Source: Triticum aestivum
Taxonomy: Eukaryota; Streptophyta; Magnoliopsida; Poales; Poaceae
NCBI RefSeq assembly: GCF_018294505.1
Contig: NC_057814.1
Location: forward strand, 40,852,341-40,916,340
Direction: 5' to 3'
DNA length: 64,000 nucleotides
Shown: positions 33,359-45,313 of the stretch, one piece after another
Layout: every line of letters starts with the position of its first letter
How positions within the stretch are numbered: position 1 is the first letter of the stretch
Notes under the pieces: generated by a model
Databases searched by the model: none
Seen by the model: the letters and a program-made list of their open reading frames with translations, nothing else
What the model was told of the DNA's origin: nothing
Position numbers and translations under genes: made by a program

Positions 33359-35143
33359 TGTTGGGGAACGTAGCAGAAATTCAAAATTTTCTACGCATCA
33401 CCAAGATCAATCTATGGAGTAATCTAGCAACGAGGGGAAGGGGAGTGAATCTACATACCCTTGTAATCGCGATGCGGAAGCGTTGCAAGAACGCGGATGA
33501 GGGAGTCGTACTCGTAGCGATTCAGATCGCGGTTGATTCCGATCTAAGCACCGAAAGAACGGTGCCTCCGCGTTCAACACACGTGCAGCCCGGTGACGTC
33601 TCCCACGCCTTGATCCAGCAAGGAGAGAGGGAGAGGTTGGGGAAGACTCCATCCAGCAGCAACACGACGGCATGGTGGTGGTGGAGGAGCGTGGCAATCC
33701 CGCAGGGCTTCGCCAAGCACCGCGGGAGAGGAGGAGGAAGAAGAGGGGTAGGGCTGCGCCAAAAAGGAGACGTTCTCATGTCTTGGGCAGCCCCAAACCT
33801 CAAATATATATAGGGGAGGGGGAGGGCTGCGCCCCCCATCTAGGGTTTCCCCCCCAAGGGGTGCGGCCAGCCCTAGATGGGGCTTGGGGGGCGGCCAAAG
33901 GGGGGAGGAGTGCCTCCCAAGTCAAGTGGAGGCCCTCCCCCTTAGGGTTTCCCCTCTCCCATGCGCATGGGCCTTGGGGGGCTGGTGCCCCTGGCCCATT
34001 AAGGCTAGGGCGCCCCCTTACAGCCCATGCTGCTGTATTGGACGTGGTGGAACATTTTCCGGACCTCCGGACCCCTCCGGAATCCTCCGGAACCTTCTGG
34101 AAGCTTCCCGGTACAATACCGAAAAACCCGAACTTTTCCCGGAACCCGAACAACAACTTTCCATATATAAATCTTTACCTCCGGACCATTCCGGAACTCC
34201 TCGTGACTTCCGGGATCTCATCCGGGACTCCGAACAACATTCGGTAACCACATACATACTTTCCCTATAACCCTAGCGTCATCGAACCTTAAGTGTGTAG
34301 ACCCTACGGGTTCGGGAACCATGCAGACATGACCGAGACGTTCTCCGGTCAATAACCAACAGCGGGATCTGGATACCCATGTTGGCTCCCACATGTTCCA
34401 CGATGATCTCATCGGATGAACCACGATGTCGGGGATTCAATCAATCCCGTATTCAATTCCCTTTGTCTAACGGTATGTTACTTGCCCGAGATTCGATCGT
34501 CAGTATCCCTATACCTTGTTCAATCTCGTTACCGGCAAGTCTCTTTACTCGTTCCGTAACTCACATCATCCCGTGATCAACTCCTTGGTCACATTGTGCA
34601 CATTATGATGATGTCCTACCGAGTGGGCCCAGAGATACCTCTCCGTTTACACGGAGTGACAAATCCCAGTCTCGATTCGTGCCAACCCAACAGACACTTC
34701 CGGAGATACCCGTAGTGCACCTTTATAGCCACCCAGTTACGTTGTGACGTTTGGCACACCCAAAGCATTCCTACGGTATCCGGGAGTTGCACAATCTCAT
34801 GGTCTAAGGAAGTGATACTTGACATTAGAAAAGCTCTGAGCAAACGAACTACACGATCTTGTGCTAGGCTTAGGATTGGGTCTTGTCCATCACATCATTC
34901 TCCTAATGATGTGATCCCGTTATCAACGACATCCAATGTCCATGGTCAGGAAACCGTAACCATCTATTGATCAACGAGCTAGTCAACTAGAGGCTTACTA
35001 GGGACATGGTGTTGTCTATGTATCCACACATGTATCTGAGTTTCCTATCAATACAATTCTAGCATGGATAATAAACAATTATCATGAACAAGGAAATATA
35101 ATAATAACCTATTTATTATTGCCTCTAGGGCATATTTCCAACA
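33359..35143 (-). repeat. LTR of truncated Angela/BARE1-type element
   Basis: 1785 bp, TGTTGGGGAACGTAGC to CATATTTCCAACA on the plus strand. Followed on the right by the inverted polypurine tract TCTCCCACTTGCAC. Confidence 0.93.
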
Positions 35144-36895
35144 GTCTCCCACTTGCACTAGAGTCAATAATCTAGTTCACATCACCATGTGATTAACACT
35201 GACAGGTCACATCACCATGTGACCAACACCCAAGAGTTTACTAGAGTCAACAATCTAGCTCACATCTCTATGTGATTAACACTCAATGAGTTCTGGTTTG
35301 ATCATGTTATGCTTGTGAGAGAGGTTATTAGTCAGCGGGTCTGAACCTTTCAGATTCGTGTGTGCTTTACGAATATCTATGTCATCTTTGTGGATGCTAC
35401 CACGCGCTACTTGGAGCCATTTCAAGTAATTGCTCTACTATACGAATCCGGTTTACTACTCAGAGTCATCCGGATTAGTGTCAAAGTTCGCATCGACGTA
35501 ACCCTTTACGACGAACTCCTTTTCACCTCCATAATCGAGAAAATTCCTTAGTCCACTAGGTACTAAGGATAAGTTCGACCGCTGTCATGTGATCCATTCC
35601 CGGATCACTATTGTACCCCTTGACCAACTCATGGCAAGGCACACTTCATGTGCGGTACACAGCATAGCATACTGTAGAGCCTACGTCTAAAGCATAGGGG
35701 ACGACCTTCGTCCTTTCTCTCTCTTCTGCTGTGGTCAGGTCTTGAGTCTTACTCAATACTCACACCTTGTAACACAGCCAAGAACTCCTTCTTTGCTGAT
35801 CTATTTTGAACTCTTTCAAAATCATGTCAAGGTGTGCGTTCTTTTGAAAGTATCATCAGGCGTCTTGATCTATCTCTATAGATCTTGATGCCCAATATGT
35901 AAGCAGCTTTATCCAGGTCTTCCTTTGAAAAACTCCTTTCAAACAACCCTTTATGCTTTCCAGAAATTTTTACATCATTTCGGATCAACAATATGTCATT
36001 CACATATACTTATCAGAAATGTTGTATCGCTCCCACTCACTTTATTGTAAATACAAGTTTCTAACAAACTTTGTATAAACCCAAAAACTTTGATCACCCC
36101 ATCAAAGCGTATATTCTGACTCCGAGATGCTTGCTCTAATCCATGGAAGGATCGCTGGAGCTAGCATACCTTTTAGCATCCTTAGGATCGACAAAACCTT
36201 TCTGATTGTATCACATACAACCTTTCCTTACGAAAACTGGTAAGGAAACTTGTTTTGACATCCATCTGCCAGATTTCATAAATGCAGCTAATGCTAACAT
36301 GATTCCGACGGACTTAAGCATCGCTACGGATGAGAAAATCTCATCGTAGTCAACTCCTTGAACTTGTGGAAATACTCTTTGCCACAAGTCGAGCTTCATA
36401 GACGGTAACATTACCGTCCACGTCCGTCTTCTTCTCAAAGATCCATTTATCTCGGATTTCATGGCTCTTAACCATTTGTCGGAATATGGGCCCACCATCG
36501 CTTCTCCATAGCTCGTAGGTTCATTGTTGTCTAGCAACATGACTTCCAAGACAGGATCACGTACCACTCTGAAGTAGTACGCATCCTCGTCGTCCTACGA
36601 GGTTTGGTAGCGACTTGATCCGAAGTTTCATGATCACTATCATGAGCTTCCACTTCAATTGGTGTAGGTGCCACAGGAACAACTTCCTGTGCCCTGCTAC
36701 ACCCTAGTTGAAGTGACGGTTCAATAACCTTATCAAGTCTCCACCATCCTCCCACTCAATTCTTTCGAGAGAAACTTTTCCTCGAGAAAGGACTCGTTTC
36801 TAGAAGCAATTACTTTTGCTTCCAGATCTGAAATAGGAGGTATACCCAACTGTTTTTGGGTATTCTATGAAGATGCATTTATCCGTTTTTGGGTA
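35144..36895 (-). pseudogene. Angela-type Copia pol remnant
   Basis: Minus-strand frames with many stops: integrase C-terminal end (CIFIEYP, ASRNESFLEEKFLSKE), linker, start of RT (EPTSYGEAMVGPYSDKWLRAMKSEI, QGVDYDEIFS), later RT and RNase H traces and the CACATGGTGATGTGA-type repeats next to the polypurine tract. Same family as 7037-7917. Dead. Confidence 0.85.
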
Positions 36896-37410
36896 TACTC
36901 AGCATGCTCTCACCTGGAGCCGTAGGTTAGCTCTTTGCCCCTTTTGGTGTCTCGATGCCAAAGGGGGAGAGAGTTTAGGGATTTGCGTCATTGTGTTGCG
37001 AGTGTGTCTTTAACTTGTGCTTTCATTGTGTGCTTTGTTTGGACCTTGTGCTTTGCTTGGTTTTGTGTTCAGTGAGACTTTAGTTCGAGTCATATGGTGT
37101 GAGACATATGCTACCCTATCCTTATCATATCTTTATCTTTGTCTCTAGTCATTTGATATCTCATGAGTTATTTGCTTCATTATGTTATATATCCTGCTAT
37201 CTCGTATCTCGCTTAGGTTGTTGGTCCCTAAAATACAGGGGGAGTGTTGATCCTAGTATGTGTGTCGTGCAGTTCAAAGCACTTATCTTGATGGCACACA
37301 TCTAGGGGGAGCCCGTCTATATTTTAGAGACTTGGGGTTTGCTTATGTCCTTTGTCTTTTCCCAGTTGTGCGAATCCCGTATTGTCATCAATCCACAAAA
37401 AAGGGGAGAT
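36896..37410 (+). other. Maximus-like 3' internal region and polypurine tract
   Basis: Starts with the probable last codons of the third ORF (LSPGAVG, stop at about 36930). The rest is U-rich untranslated sequence ending in the polypurine tract AAAAAAGGGGAGAT right before the 3' LTR. Confidence 0.75.
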
Positions 37411-39011
37411 TGTAAGGGCATATTTATCCCTAAGATGTTTTGGTGATTGATGACAATGCTTTTGCGGACTAATCGTGTGCGTTGAGTGTTTTTCAGAGAT
37501 TCATCCTTTTGGCACGAGACGATTTCCTCCCCTCGGAGCTTGAAGCGAAGACAGTGTAGTCCTTTCGGATTAGTTTGGTGGACTAGTTTCATAGGGATCA
37601 CCGTACTATCAAGAGGGGGTCCGCTTTGGAAAGGCTAGGGCGGAATCATCACGTACACTTCCTTTGCCCCTCCCTCCGAGCCTTTCCGTTTCGATGATGG
37701 GCTTGTTTCTCTTCTCTTTGTGCCCTCTCTGGTCCCAGCGGTAGTACCGCGGGCCAGAGCGGTAGTACCGCTTGGGTGCTACAAGTGGTAGTACCGCTCT
37801 GGAGCGGTAGTACTGCCTAGAGCAGTAGGCAGTACTACCGCTAGTAGCCCCCATGTGTGTACTAACTCTGGTCCCAGCGGTAGTACCGCGGGACGGAGCG
37901 GTAGTACCGCTTGGGTGCCACAAGCGGTAGTACCGCTCTGGGAGCGGTAGTACCGCTCCAGAGCAGTAGTACCGCTAGTGGCCCCAAGCCGTAGTACCGC
38001 GGTGGTCTCGTGCTAGTACCGCCTCGATTCGAGGGCTCCTTTTTCGTGTCGGGTTTTACGGTACTGGTCGCGGCTGTGGGGGGCCGTAGTACCGCTCCTG
38101 TGCGGTAGTACCGCCCTCCCACCAAGGTAGTACCGCTATGGGCCAAGCGGTAGTACCGCGATGAGGAGCGGTAGTACCGCTTATAGTGGTAAGCGGTAGT
38201 ACCGCTGGCACAGCGGTACTACCGCTCTCTTCGGGGCAGAAGTGGGGTAACGGTTGGTTTGTTCCCCCCACTATATAAAGGGGTCTTCTTCCCCATAGTT
38301 GACTTACCTCTTCCCCCAAAAGCTCCATTGTTGCTCCAAGCTCCATTTTCTCCCGATCTCTCTCCCTAGCCAATCAAACTTGTTGATTTGCTCGGGATTG
38401 GTTGAGAAGGCCACGATCTACACTTCCACCAAGAGAAATTTGATTCCCCCCACTTATCCCTAGCGGATCTTGTTACTCTTGGGTGTTTGAGCACCCTAGA
38501 CGGTTGAGGTCACCGCGGAGCCATAGTCCATTGTGGTGAAGCTTTGTGGTGTCGTTGGGAGCCTCCAATTAAGTTGTGGAGATTGCCCCAACCTTGTTTG
38601 TAAAGGTCCGGTCGCCGCCTTCAAGGGCACCAATAGTGGAATCACGGCATCTCGCATTGTGTGAGGGCGTGAGGAGAATACGGTGGCCCTTGTGGCTTCT
38701 TGGGGAGCATTGTGCCTCCACACCGCTCCAACGGAGACGTACTTCCCCTCAAAAGGAAGGAACTTCGGTAACACATCCTCGTCTTCACCGGCTCGACTCT
38801 TGGTTATTTCGTTCATTTACTTTAGCTAGTTTACTTGTGTTATATCTCTTACTTGCTTGCGTGCTTGTTGTCGTTGCATCATATAGGTTGCTCACTTAGT
38901 TGCATATCTATACAACCTATTTTGATGCAAAGTTTAATTTGGTAAAGAAAAGCTAAAAATTGTTAGTTGCCTATTCACCCCCCCCCCTAGTCAACTATAT
39001 CGATCCTTTCA
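37411..39011 (+). repeat. 3' LTR of Maximus-like element
   Basis: 1601 bp, very similar to 21653-23230. TATA box TATATAAA at 38272-38279. Palindrome array 37738-38225 has at least one added block relative to the 5' LTR, near 37818 and 37940. Confidence 0.93.
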
Positions 39012-39016
39012 CCGTA

Positions 39017-40562
39017 GCATGCACGTATGGTGAACCGCTATGTGATGAAGTTGGAGCATGATTTATTTATTTATTGTCTTCCTTATGTGTGGAGGTCGGG
39101 ATCGCGCGATGGTTAACTCCTACCAACCCTTCCCCTAGGAGCATGCGTGTAGTACTTTGTTTTGATGACTTGTAGATCTTTGCAATAAGTATGTGAGTTC
39201 TTTATGACTAATGTTGAGTCCATGGATTATACGCACTCTCACCCTTCCATCATTGCTAGCCTCTCTAATACCGCGCACTTCTCGCCGGTATCATACACCC
39301 ACCATATACCTTCCTCAAAACAGCCACCATACCTACCTATTATGGCATTTCCATAGCCATTCCGAGATATATTGCCATGCAACTTTCCACCGTTCCGTTT
39401 ATTATGACACGCTCCATCATTGTCATATTGCTTTGCGTGATCATGTAGTTAACATCGTATTTGTGGCAAAGCCACCATTCATATTTTTCATACATGTCAC
39501 TCTTGATTCATTGCATATCCCGGTACACCGCCGGAGGCATTCACATAGAGTCATATTTTGTTCTAAGTATCGAGTTGTAATTCTTGAGTTGTAAGTAATA
39601 AAAGTGTGATGATCATCATTATTAGAGCATTGTCCCATGTGAGGAAAGAGTGATGGAGACTATGATTCTCCCACAATTCGGGATGAGATTCCGGACTAAA
39701 TAAAAAAAAGAAAAAAGAAAAAAAAGAGTCCAAGAAAAAAAAAGGAGAAAAAGGCCCAAGAAAAAAAAATGAGAGAAAAAGAGAGAAGGGACAATGTTAC
39801 TATCCTTTTACCACACTTGTGCTTCAAAGTAGCACCATGATCTTCATGATAGAGAGTCTCCTATGTTGTCACTTTCATATACTAGTGGTAACTTTTCATT
39901 ATAGAACTTGGCTTGTATATTCCAATGATGGGCTTCCTCAAAGTGCCTTAGGTCTTCGTGAGCAAGCAAGTTGGATGCACACCCACTTAGTTTCTTTGTT
40001 GAGCTTTCATAAATTATAGCTCTAGTGCATCCGTTGCATGGCAATCCCTACTCACTCACATTGATATCTATTAATGGGCATCTCCATAGCCCGTTGATAT
40101 GCCTAGTTGATGTGACTATCTTCTTTTTGTCTTCTCCACAACCACCATTCTATTCCACCTATAGTGCTATGTCCATGGCTCACGCTCATGTATTGCGTGA
40201 AGATTGAAAAAGTTTGAGAATACTAAAGTATGAAACAATTGCTTGGCTGAAACCGGGGTTGTGCATGATTTAAATATTTTGTGTGATGAAGATAGAGCAT
40301 AGCCAGACTATATGATTTTGTAGGGATAACTTTCTTTAGCCATGTTATTTTGAGAAGACATGATTGCTTAGTTAGTATGCTTGAAGTATTATTATTTTTA
40401 TGTCAATATTAAACTTTTATCTTGAATCTTTCGGATCTGAACATTCATGCCACAATAAAGAAAGATACATTGAGAAATATGCTAGGTAGCATTCCACATC
40501 AAAAATTCTGTTTTTATCATTTACCTACTCGAGGACGAGCAGGAATTAAGCTTGGGGATGCT
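39017..40562 (+). other. Athila-like element 3' internal region
   Basis: Non-coding. Holds a purine-rich A/G stretch (39697-39790) and ends with GAGGACGAGCAGGAATTAAG and the polypurine tract CTTGGGGATGC before the 3' LTR. Confidence 0.75.
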
Positions 40563-42150
40563 TGATACGTCTCCAACGTATCTATAATTTTTGATTGTTC
40601 CATGCTATTATATTATCTGTTTTAGATGTTTAATGGGCTTTATCATACACTTTTATATTATTTTTAGGACTAACCTATTAACCGGAGGCCCAGCCCAGAT
40701 TGCTGTTTTTTTGCCTATTTCAGTGTTTCGCAGAAAAAGAATATCAAACGGAGTCCAAATGGAATGAAACCTTCGGGAACGTGATTTTCGGAACAAACGT
40801 GACCCAGAGGACTTGGAGTGGACGTCAAGGCATCAACGACGAGGCCACGAGGCAGGGGGCGCGCCTACCCCCCCTGGGCGCGCCCTCCACCCTCGCGGGC
40901 CCCTCGTAGCTCCACCGACCTACTTCTTCCTCCTATATATACCTACGGACCCCGAAAACATCCAGGAGCACCACGAAACCCTATTTCCACCGCCGCAACC
41001 TTCTGTACCCGTGAGATCCCATCTTGGGGCCTTTTCCGGCGCTCCGCCGGAGGGGGCATTGATCATGGAGGGCTTCTACATCAACACCATAGCCTCTCCG
41101 ATGATGTGTGAGTAGTTTACCTCAGACCTTCGGGTCCATAGTTATTAGCTAGATGGCTTCTTCTCTCTCTTTGGATCTCAATACAAAGTTCTCCTCGGTC
41201 TTCTTGGAGATCTATTCGATGTAATCTTGTTTTGCGGTGTGTTTGTCGAGATCCGATGAATTGTGGGTTTATGATCAAGATTATCTATGAACAATATTTG
41301 ATTCTCCTCTGAATTCTTTTATGTATGATTGGTTATCTTTGCAAGTCTCTTCGAATTATCAGTTTGGTTTGGCCTACTAGATTGATCTTTCTTGCAATGG
41401 AAGAAGTGCTTAGCTTTGGGTTCAATCTTGCGGTGCTCGATCCCAGTGACAGTAGGGGAAACGACACGTATTGTATTGTTGCCATCGAGGATAAAAAGAT
41501 GGGGTTTATATCATATTGCTTGAGTTTATCCCTTCTACATCATGTCATCTTACCTAATGTGTTACTCTGTTCTTATGAACTTAATACTCTAGATGCATGC
41601 TGGATAGCGGTCGATGTGTGGAGTAATAGTAGTAGATGCAGGCCGGAGTCGGTCTACTTGTCGTGGACGTGATGCCTATATACATGATCATACCTAGATA
41701 TTCTCATAACTATGCTCAATTTTATCAATTGCTCGACAGTAATTTGTTCACCCACCGTAATACTTATGCTATCTTGAGAGAAGCCACTAGTGAAACCTAT
41801 GGCCCCCGAGTCTATTTTCCATCATATTAATCTCCCGTCAACTAGTTATTTCTGTCGCCGTTTATTTTGCTTTCTTTACTTTTAGTCTTTATCATAAAAA
41901 TACCAAGAATATTATCTTATCATCTCTATCAGATCTCACTTTTGCAAGTGGCCGAGAAGGGCTTGACAACCCCTTTATCGCGTTGGTTGCAAGGTTCTTA
42001 TTTGTTTGTGTAGGTGCGTGGGACTTGCGTGTGGCCTCCTACTGGATTGATACCTTGGTTCTCAAAAACTAAGGGAAAATACTTACGCTACCTTGCTGCA
42101 TCACCCTTTCCTCTTCAAGGGAAAACCAACATTGTGCTCAAAAGGTAGCA
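40563..42150 (+). repeat. 3' LTR of Athila-like element
   Basis: 1588 bp, TGATACGTCTCC to AAAGGTAGCA, followed by the TSD ataat. Confidence 0.93.
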
Positions 42151-42155
42151 ATAAT

Positions 42156-42723
42156 CGAAGGAAGGAAGCCAGAGAGAGGAGAAGAGGGATGGTGGACCTT
42201 GGCATCACATTATGGACACATCATGGAAACAGCTAAGAGAACCACGCTAAGCTGATACAGTAGAGCACAAATTGTTGTTTGTCCACCGCTCCCAGTATGA
42301 ACAGCATTGTATTTCTTACTGTATTCCCTAATCCCCAACATACATGAGCACCCTTTTGAGGATTTCTTTCTCCTCATCTTTGTAGCACTCCCACTGTTTT
42401 CAATACGCATCTGGGGTCTGATCCACTAACTAATCCTACTCCATCCAGCCTAACTAACACATATACAGTTGTGGAATCAAAGGGGAGAAATTTCCCAACA
42501 CAGTAAGCTTAACTGTACTATTGTCTTACAATATTAGCACTGAACTGATAATAAGCATATATTATATTGTTAATTTCTCTGCAGATGGTTTTCATACAGA
42601 ATAGAACCAAAGAATGACTACTTGAACTGAATAAAAAGAACAAAAAAACTATGGATGAAAAAAAAGACATGTCAAACATGGAAACAGTAAATTGATAACA
42701 AAATTGCATGAAACATAACATAC
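42156..42723. other. Helitron interior between AAR2 and HIRA pieces
   Basis: About 570 bp; with 17587-17731 it forms the joint between the captured genes. Probably HIRA intron 3 sequence followed by filler. No exon of either gene recognised. Confidence 0.5.
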
Positions 42724-44478
42724 AGATTTTGACCAATGGCCTTCAGTCTTGTGAGCAAGACTCCAGTCAATCGTACACCGTATGATAACAGTCTTGTCGT
42801 CTGACTGGCTTGCAATAAAAGATCCAATAGGATCCCAAGCAACTCCTTTAACTAAGCTGGAATGCCCCCGCAAGATGGCAGTGCAAATACCGTTTGTCAT
42901 GCTCCAAATGTGAACAGTATTGTCCAAGCGGCCGCTAGCCAACGTCGAGTCATCAGGGGACCAACTTAGATCTACCTACTTTCAGCATAGGAAACAGATA
43001 GGTGATTAATACAAAAGACTAACAATGACAGCTCTGAAAATTTGGCAGATAATTACCACATTCAGATCTACCTACTTTAGGCATAAGAAACATGAATGTG
43101 TTTATAGGAAGGATTAAATATCACAGTATCAATATTTTTATCAGGTTTCCGTAGTTTGGAAAGAAAGATAGCTGGACTAAAAATTTGGGAGATAATTACC
43201 ACGTCTGCAGTATGCCCCCTAAGGTCATAATGACCTTCCAATTTTCTATATCTGCAGGCTCTCCACTTCCAAACTCAGATGTACTGGAACCAGCTTTCCT
43301 TTCACGAATTAGGATAGCTTGATCGTCTGATTCGGAAGCAAGATAGCGTCCATGCTTGGCCCATCTCACACAGTTTACTGATCCGAAATGGTCACGCATT
43401 GTAGCCAGAAATGTTTGATTGGAATCATCATTTTGGTTGTCTTTGCTCACTGATTTCATGTTCCATATGCGAACCTATTTTTGAGGAAGGCAAACAGATG
43501 GAGATTAGCAACGGTCATGTTACTTAACAAATCGGTTAAAATAGAAAAAATAATGTACAAGAGTTGATGCACAATTCTTGCAGTATGACACAACAACAAG
43601 TTAACAACATCAACACTGCAGAATCCAACCAATATATCTGCATCGTCAAACAAACATCCTACCAATAAATTTGACTGACAGTCGGCTATTTCAGTAAATA
43701 AATCATGAACCATAGCTTTCTATTAATTACCTTCCATTAGTAAGAAAAATGGCCCAATTACCATCATAAGAATGGTAGGCTTGAGCCCCAAAAAATTTCA
43801 AGCTTGACCAAAGAGTGCCACCAAATAACAAGTTCCTAATACTACAGAAAAAACTAACTTCAGTCGAGGACAACAATGAGAAGCAGCACCAACTGAGACA
43901 CACCACCACACAGATTCCTGTAAGCCGGAAACGACAACACTGAACCTCACAAGCTTATGCAGAGAACGCCATGTAAAACGAGCAACGATTACCGCTACAA
44001 CACTGAACCTCACACGCTTATGCACGGAACAACATATAGAATGAGCAAGCGCTACGACACACTGATTCGTACTATTTCCATCCACACTTGGCCTCAACGC
44101 CAAAATTCATGGCTGGAAAGAACTGACCCTGGCACTACTCCCCTGAGCCAGAAACGACAACACCGAACCTCGTAGGCTAATGAAGAGAACGGCGTATAAT
44201 ATGAGCAATGGCTGCCACTACATCACACTGACGTGCACTATTTCCATCTGCACCGAACCGCCAATTCACTGCTGGAAAGAACTGAGCTTGGCACAGCCAA
44301 GTCAAATTCCCGGTCTACATAGCTCAAATCAAGCGAGAATAAATAGCAAGGGGGGGGGGGGGGAATCAACCTTCTGGTCGCCACCTCCCATGGCGAAGCG
44401 GAGGCCACTGGGCTGGATATCGATGGAGAAGATCTATAGGCCGTCATGGCAAACCCAGCTGGGCTTCTCCGTCAGCAT
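42724..44478 (-). pseudogene. HIRA: HIRA 5' gene fragment (captured by Helitron)
   Basis: Three minus-strand exons: 44371-44478, 43200-43474, 42724-42971. They read [103 protein letters not shown]. This is the N-terminal WD40 propeller of HIRA, the chaperone that deposits histone H3.3. Lesions: codon 15 is TAG (44436-44434) where HIRA has Gln; one base is lost at the end of exon 2 (MTL/RGHTAD), shifting the frame; the acceptor of exon 3 is altered; all later exons are absent. A short repeat of the exon 3 acceptor region occurs near 43065. It lies first in Helitron orientation, with its own upstream region. Confidence 0.9.
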
Positions 44479-45151
44479 CTCCGCGCCCCCCGAGGTAGGG
44501 AAGAGGAGGAGTCATGTCCGCGCGGGGGGCGGACGCCTGCCGTTCTCAGTGAAGACGTAGATGCGGCGGCCGGCATCGTAGGAGAGCACGTAGCGCGCCC
44601 GGCCAGCACAGTGCGCCTCGAGGTGGAGCACGGGGGCGCCGTCGAGGCCGTGGATGAGGAGCCGGGAGGAGGAGCACGGGCGGGAGGAACAGTAGAGGGG
44701 GCGATGGCGGCGGCGCGAGTGCGAGGCGGGTGCCGGGGCGCCCGGCGGCGGGGCAGGGAGGCGGGCGCGGTTTAGGGTTAGGGTGACGACGGCGGTGGCG
44801 GCGGTGTGGGGAGCAGCTAGGGTTAGTGTGGAGGGGCATAGAGGAGGGGCAAGACGCGCGAGTGAGGGAAGAGGCGACAGCTAGGTCTCCACCAGGAGCG
44901 GATCCCTTTTATATCCCGATACATGAAATGACTAAAATGCCCTCAGTGGGGCATGGAAATAACTGGCGGTGGCACGCTGAGAGGGAATAAAAAATATCGG
45001 AGGGCTGGAGACGACCTGGTAAATATCCGACGGCCCACGACGACCGAGCCCGAGATCCAACGGCCAGAACGCAATCAAGAAAACGATCGGATGGCCGAGA
45101 AGTGCTAAACCATGAGAGCGTCCGGTGCTACTGCCGTCTCTTGTTTCTGAA
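44479..45151 (-). promoter_or_regulatory. Captured HIRA promoter and leader with Helitron 5' end
   Basis: Directly upstream of the HIRA fragment on the minus strand: GC-rich leader (44480-44870) with AACCCTAG-type motifs and a TATA box (TATAAAA on the minus strand, 44913-44907) about 430 bp before the ATG. The Helitron 5' end follows at 45151. The fragment therefore appears to have kept its own promoter; activity is not shown. Confidence 0.55.
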
Positions 45152-45313
45152 TATGCAGCGTTGCGTGAGTTTTGTAACACCGCGAGAGAAAACCAGAAAA
45201 AGAAATAAAGAGGAAGAAAAGAGGGCACGGCAAGGGCCCCTTGGCTATCAGTTTTTGTGCGCGTGTTCACCGTCTGATTTTATGTGATCGATCCTGCGGG
45301 CGAATTTCCAACA
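45152..45313 (+). repeat. 5' LTR of small Copia, last 162 bp
   Basis: TATGCAGCGTTGCG to AATTTCCAACA. Continues the LTR broken at 14182 and matches 46607-46768. Confidence 0.93.

Larger units (their letters stand above)
33359..36895 (-). mobile_element. Truncated Angela/BARE1-type Copia element
   Basis: Minus-strand element with a 3' LTR (33359-35143), polypurine tract and the 3' half of pol. The 5' LTR, gag, protease and most of integrase are missing and the right junction, near 36895-36905, passes straight into Maximus sequence. Left TSD candidate tgcga (33354-33358) has no partner at the right junction, in line with a deletion after insertion. Confidence 0.88.
21653..39011 (+). mobile_element. 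Maximus-like (SIRE-clade) Copia retrotransposon
   Basis: LTRs 21653-23230 and 37411-39011, both starting TGTAAGGGCATATTTATCCC and ending CGATCCTTTCA. Perfect TSD ccgta (21648-21652, 39012-39016). Order PBS, gag, pol (PR-INT-RT-RNase H), a spliced third ORF and a polypurine tract is typical of SIRE/Maximus elements. It is interrupted by a solo Angela-type LTR (30013-31736) and a truncated Angela-type element (33359 to about 36895). Gag is intact and pol has a single internal stop, so the element decayed only recently compared with its surroundings. Confidence 0.92.
17737..42150 (+). mobile_element. Sabrina/WHAM-type (Athila-like Gypsy) element with nested Maximus
   Basis: LTRs 17737-19302 and 40563-42150 start TGATACGTCTCCAACG and end GAAGCA or GTAGCA. 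They are flanked by the perfect TSD ataat (17732-17736 and 42151-42155). The tRNA-Asp-type PBS is at 19314-19331 and the polypurine stretch AAGCTTGGGGATGC is before 40563. The remaining internal sequence (19303-21652 plus 39017-40562, about 3.9 kb) has no gag-pol, only a degenerate ORF of unknown function, so the element is non-autonomous. A Maximus-like Copia sits inside at 21653-39011. The assignment to Sabrina or WHAM is from recalled LTR and PBS type. Confidence 0.9.
14183..45151 (-). mobile_element. Helitron with captured HIRA and AAR2 fragments
   Basis: On the minus strand the element begins at 45151 (TTCAGAAACAAGAG) and ends at 14183 with CGATCTAG followed by host T. A 7-bp GC-rich hairpin (14194-14209) lies 7 nt before CTAG. 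These are Helitron hallmarks: CTRR end, subterminal hairpin and no TSD. The host LTR is known from its sister at 46366-46768, and removing 14183-45151 restores it exactly, with the cut between A and T. Without the Athila-like insertion it is about 6.55 kb. It carries 5' pieces of HIRA and AAR2 in the Helitron sense and no Rep/helicase, so it is non-autonomous. The 5' end is TTC, not the canonical TC; a one-base TA-repeat difference could explain this. Confidence 0.85.

Noticed and set aside
33359..33813. C-terminal part of the 608-codon frame 31987-33813
   Set aside because: From 33359 the frame runs into an inverted Angela-type LTR, so the extension is accidental.
44446..44775. Plus-strand 109-codon frame
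   Set aside because: Antisense shadow of the GC-rich HIRA leader.
14183..45151. A 31-kb host segment with HIRA and AAR2 genes translocated here
   Set aside because: Both genes are 5'-only and broken, the ends are Helitron-type, and most of the length is nested retrotransposons.
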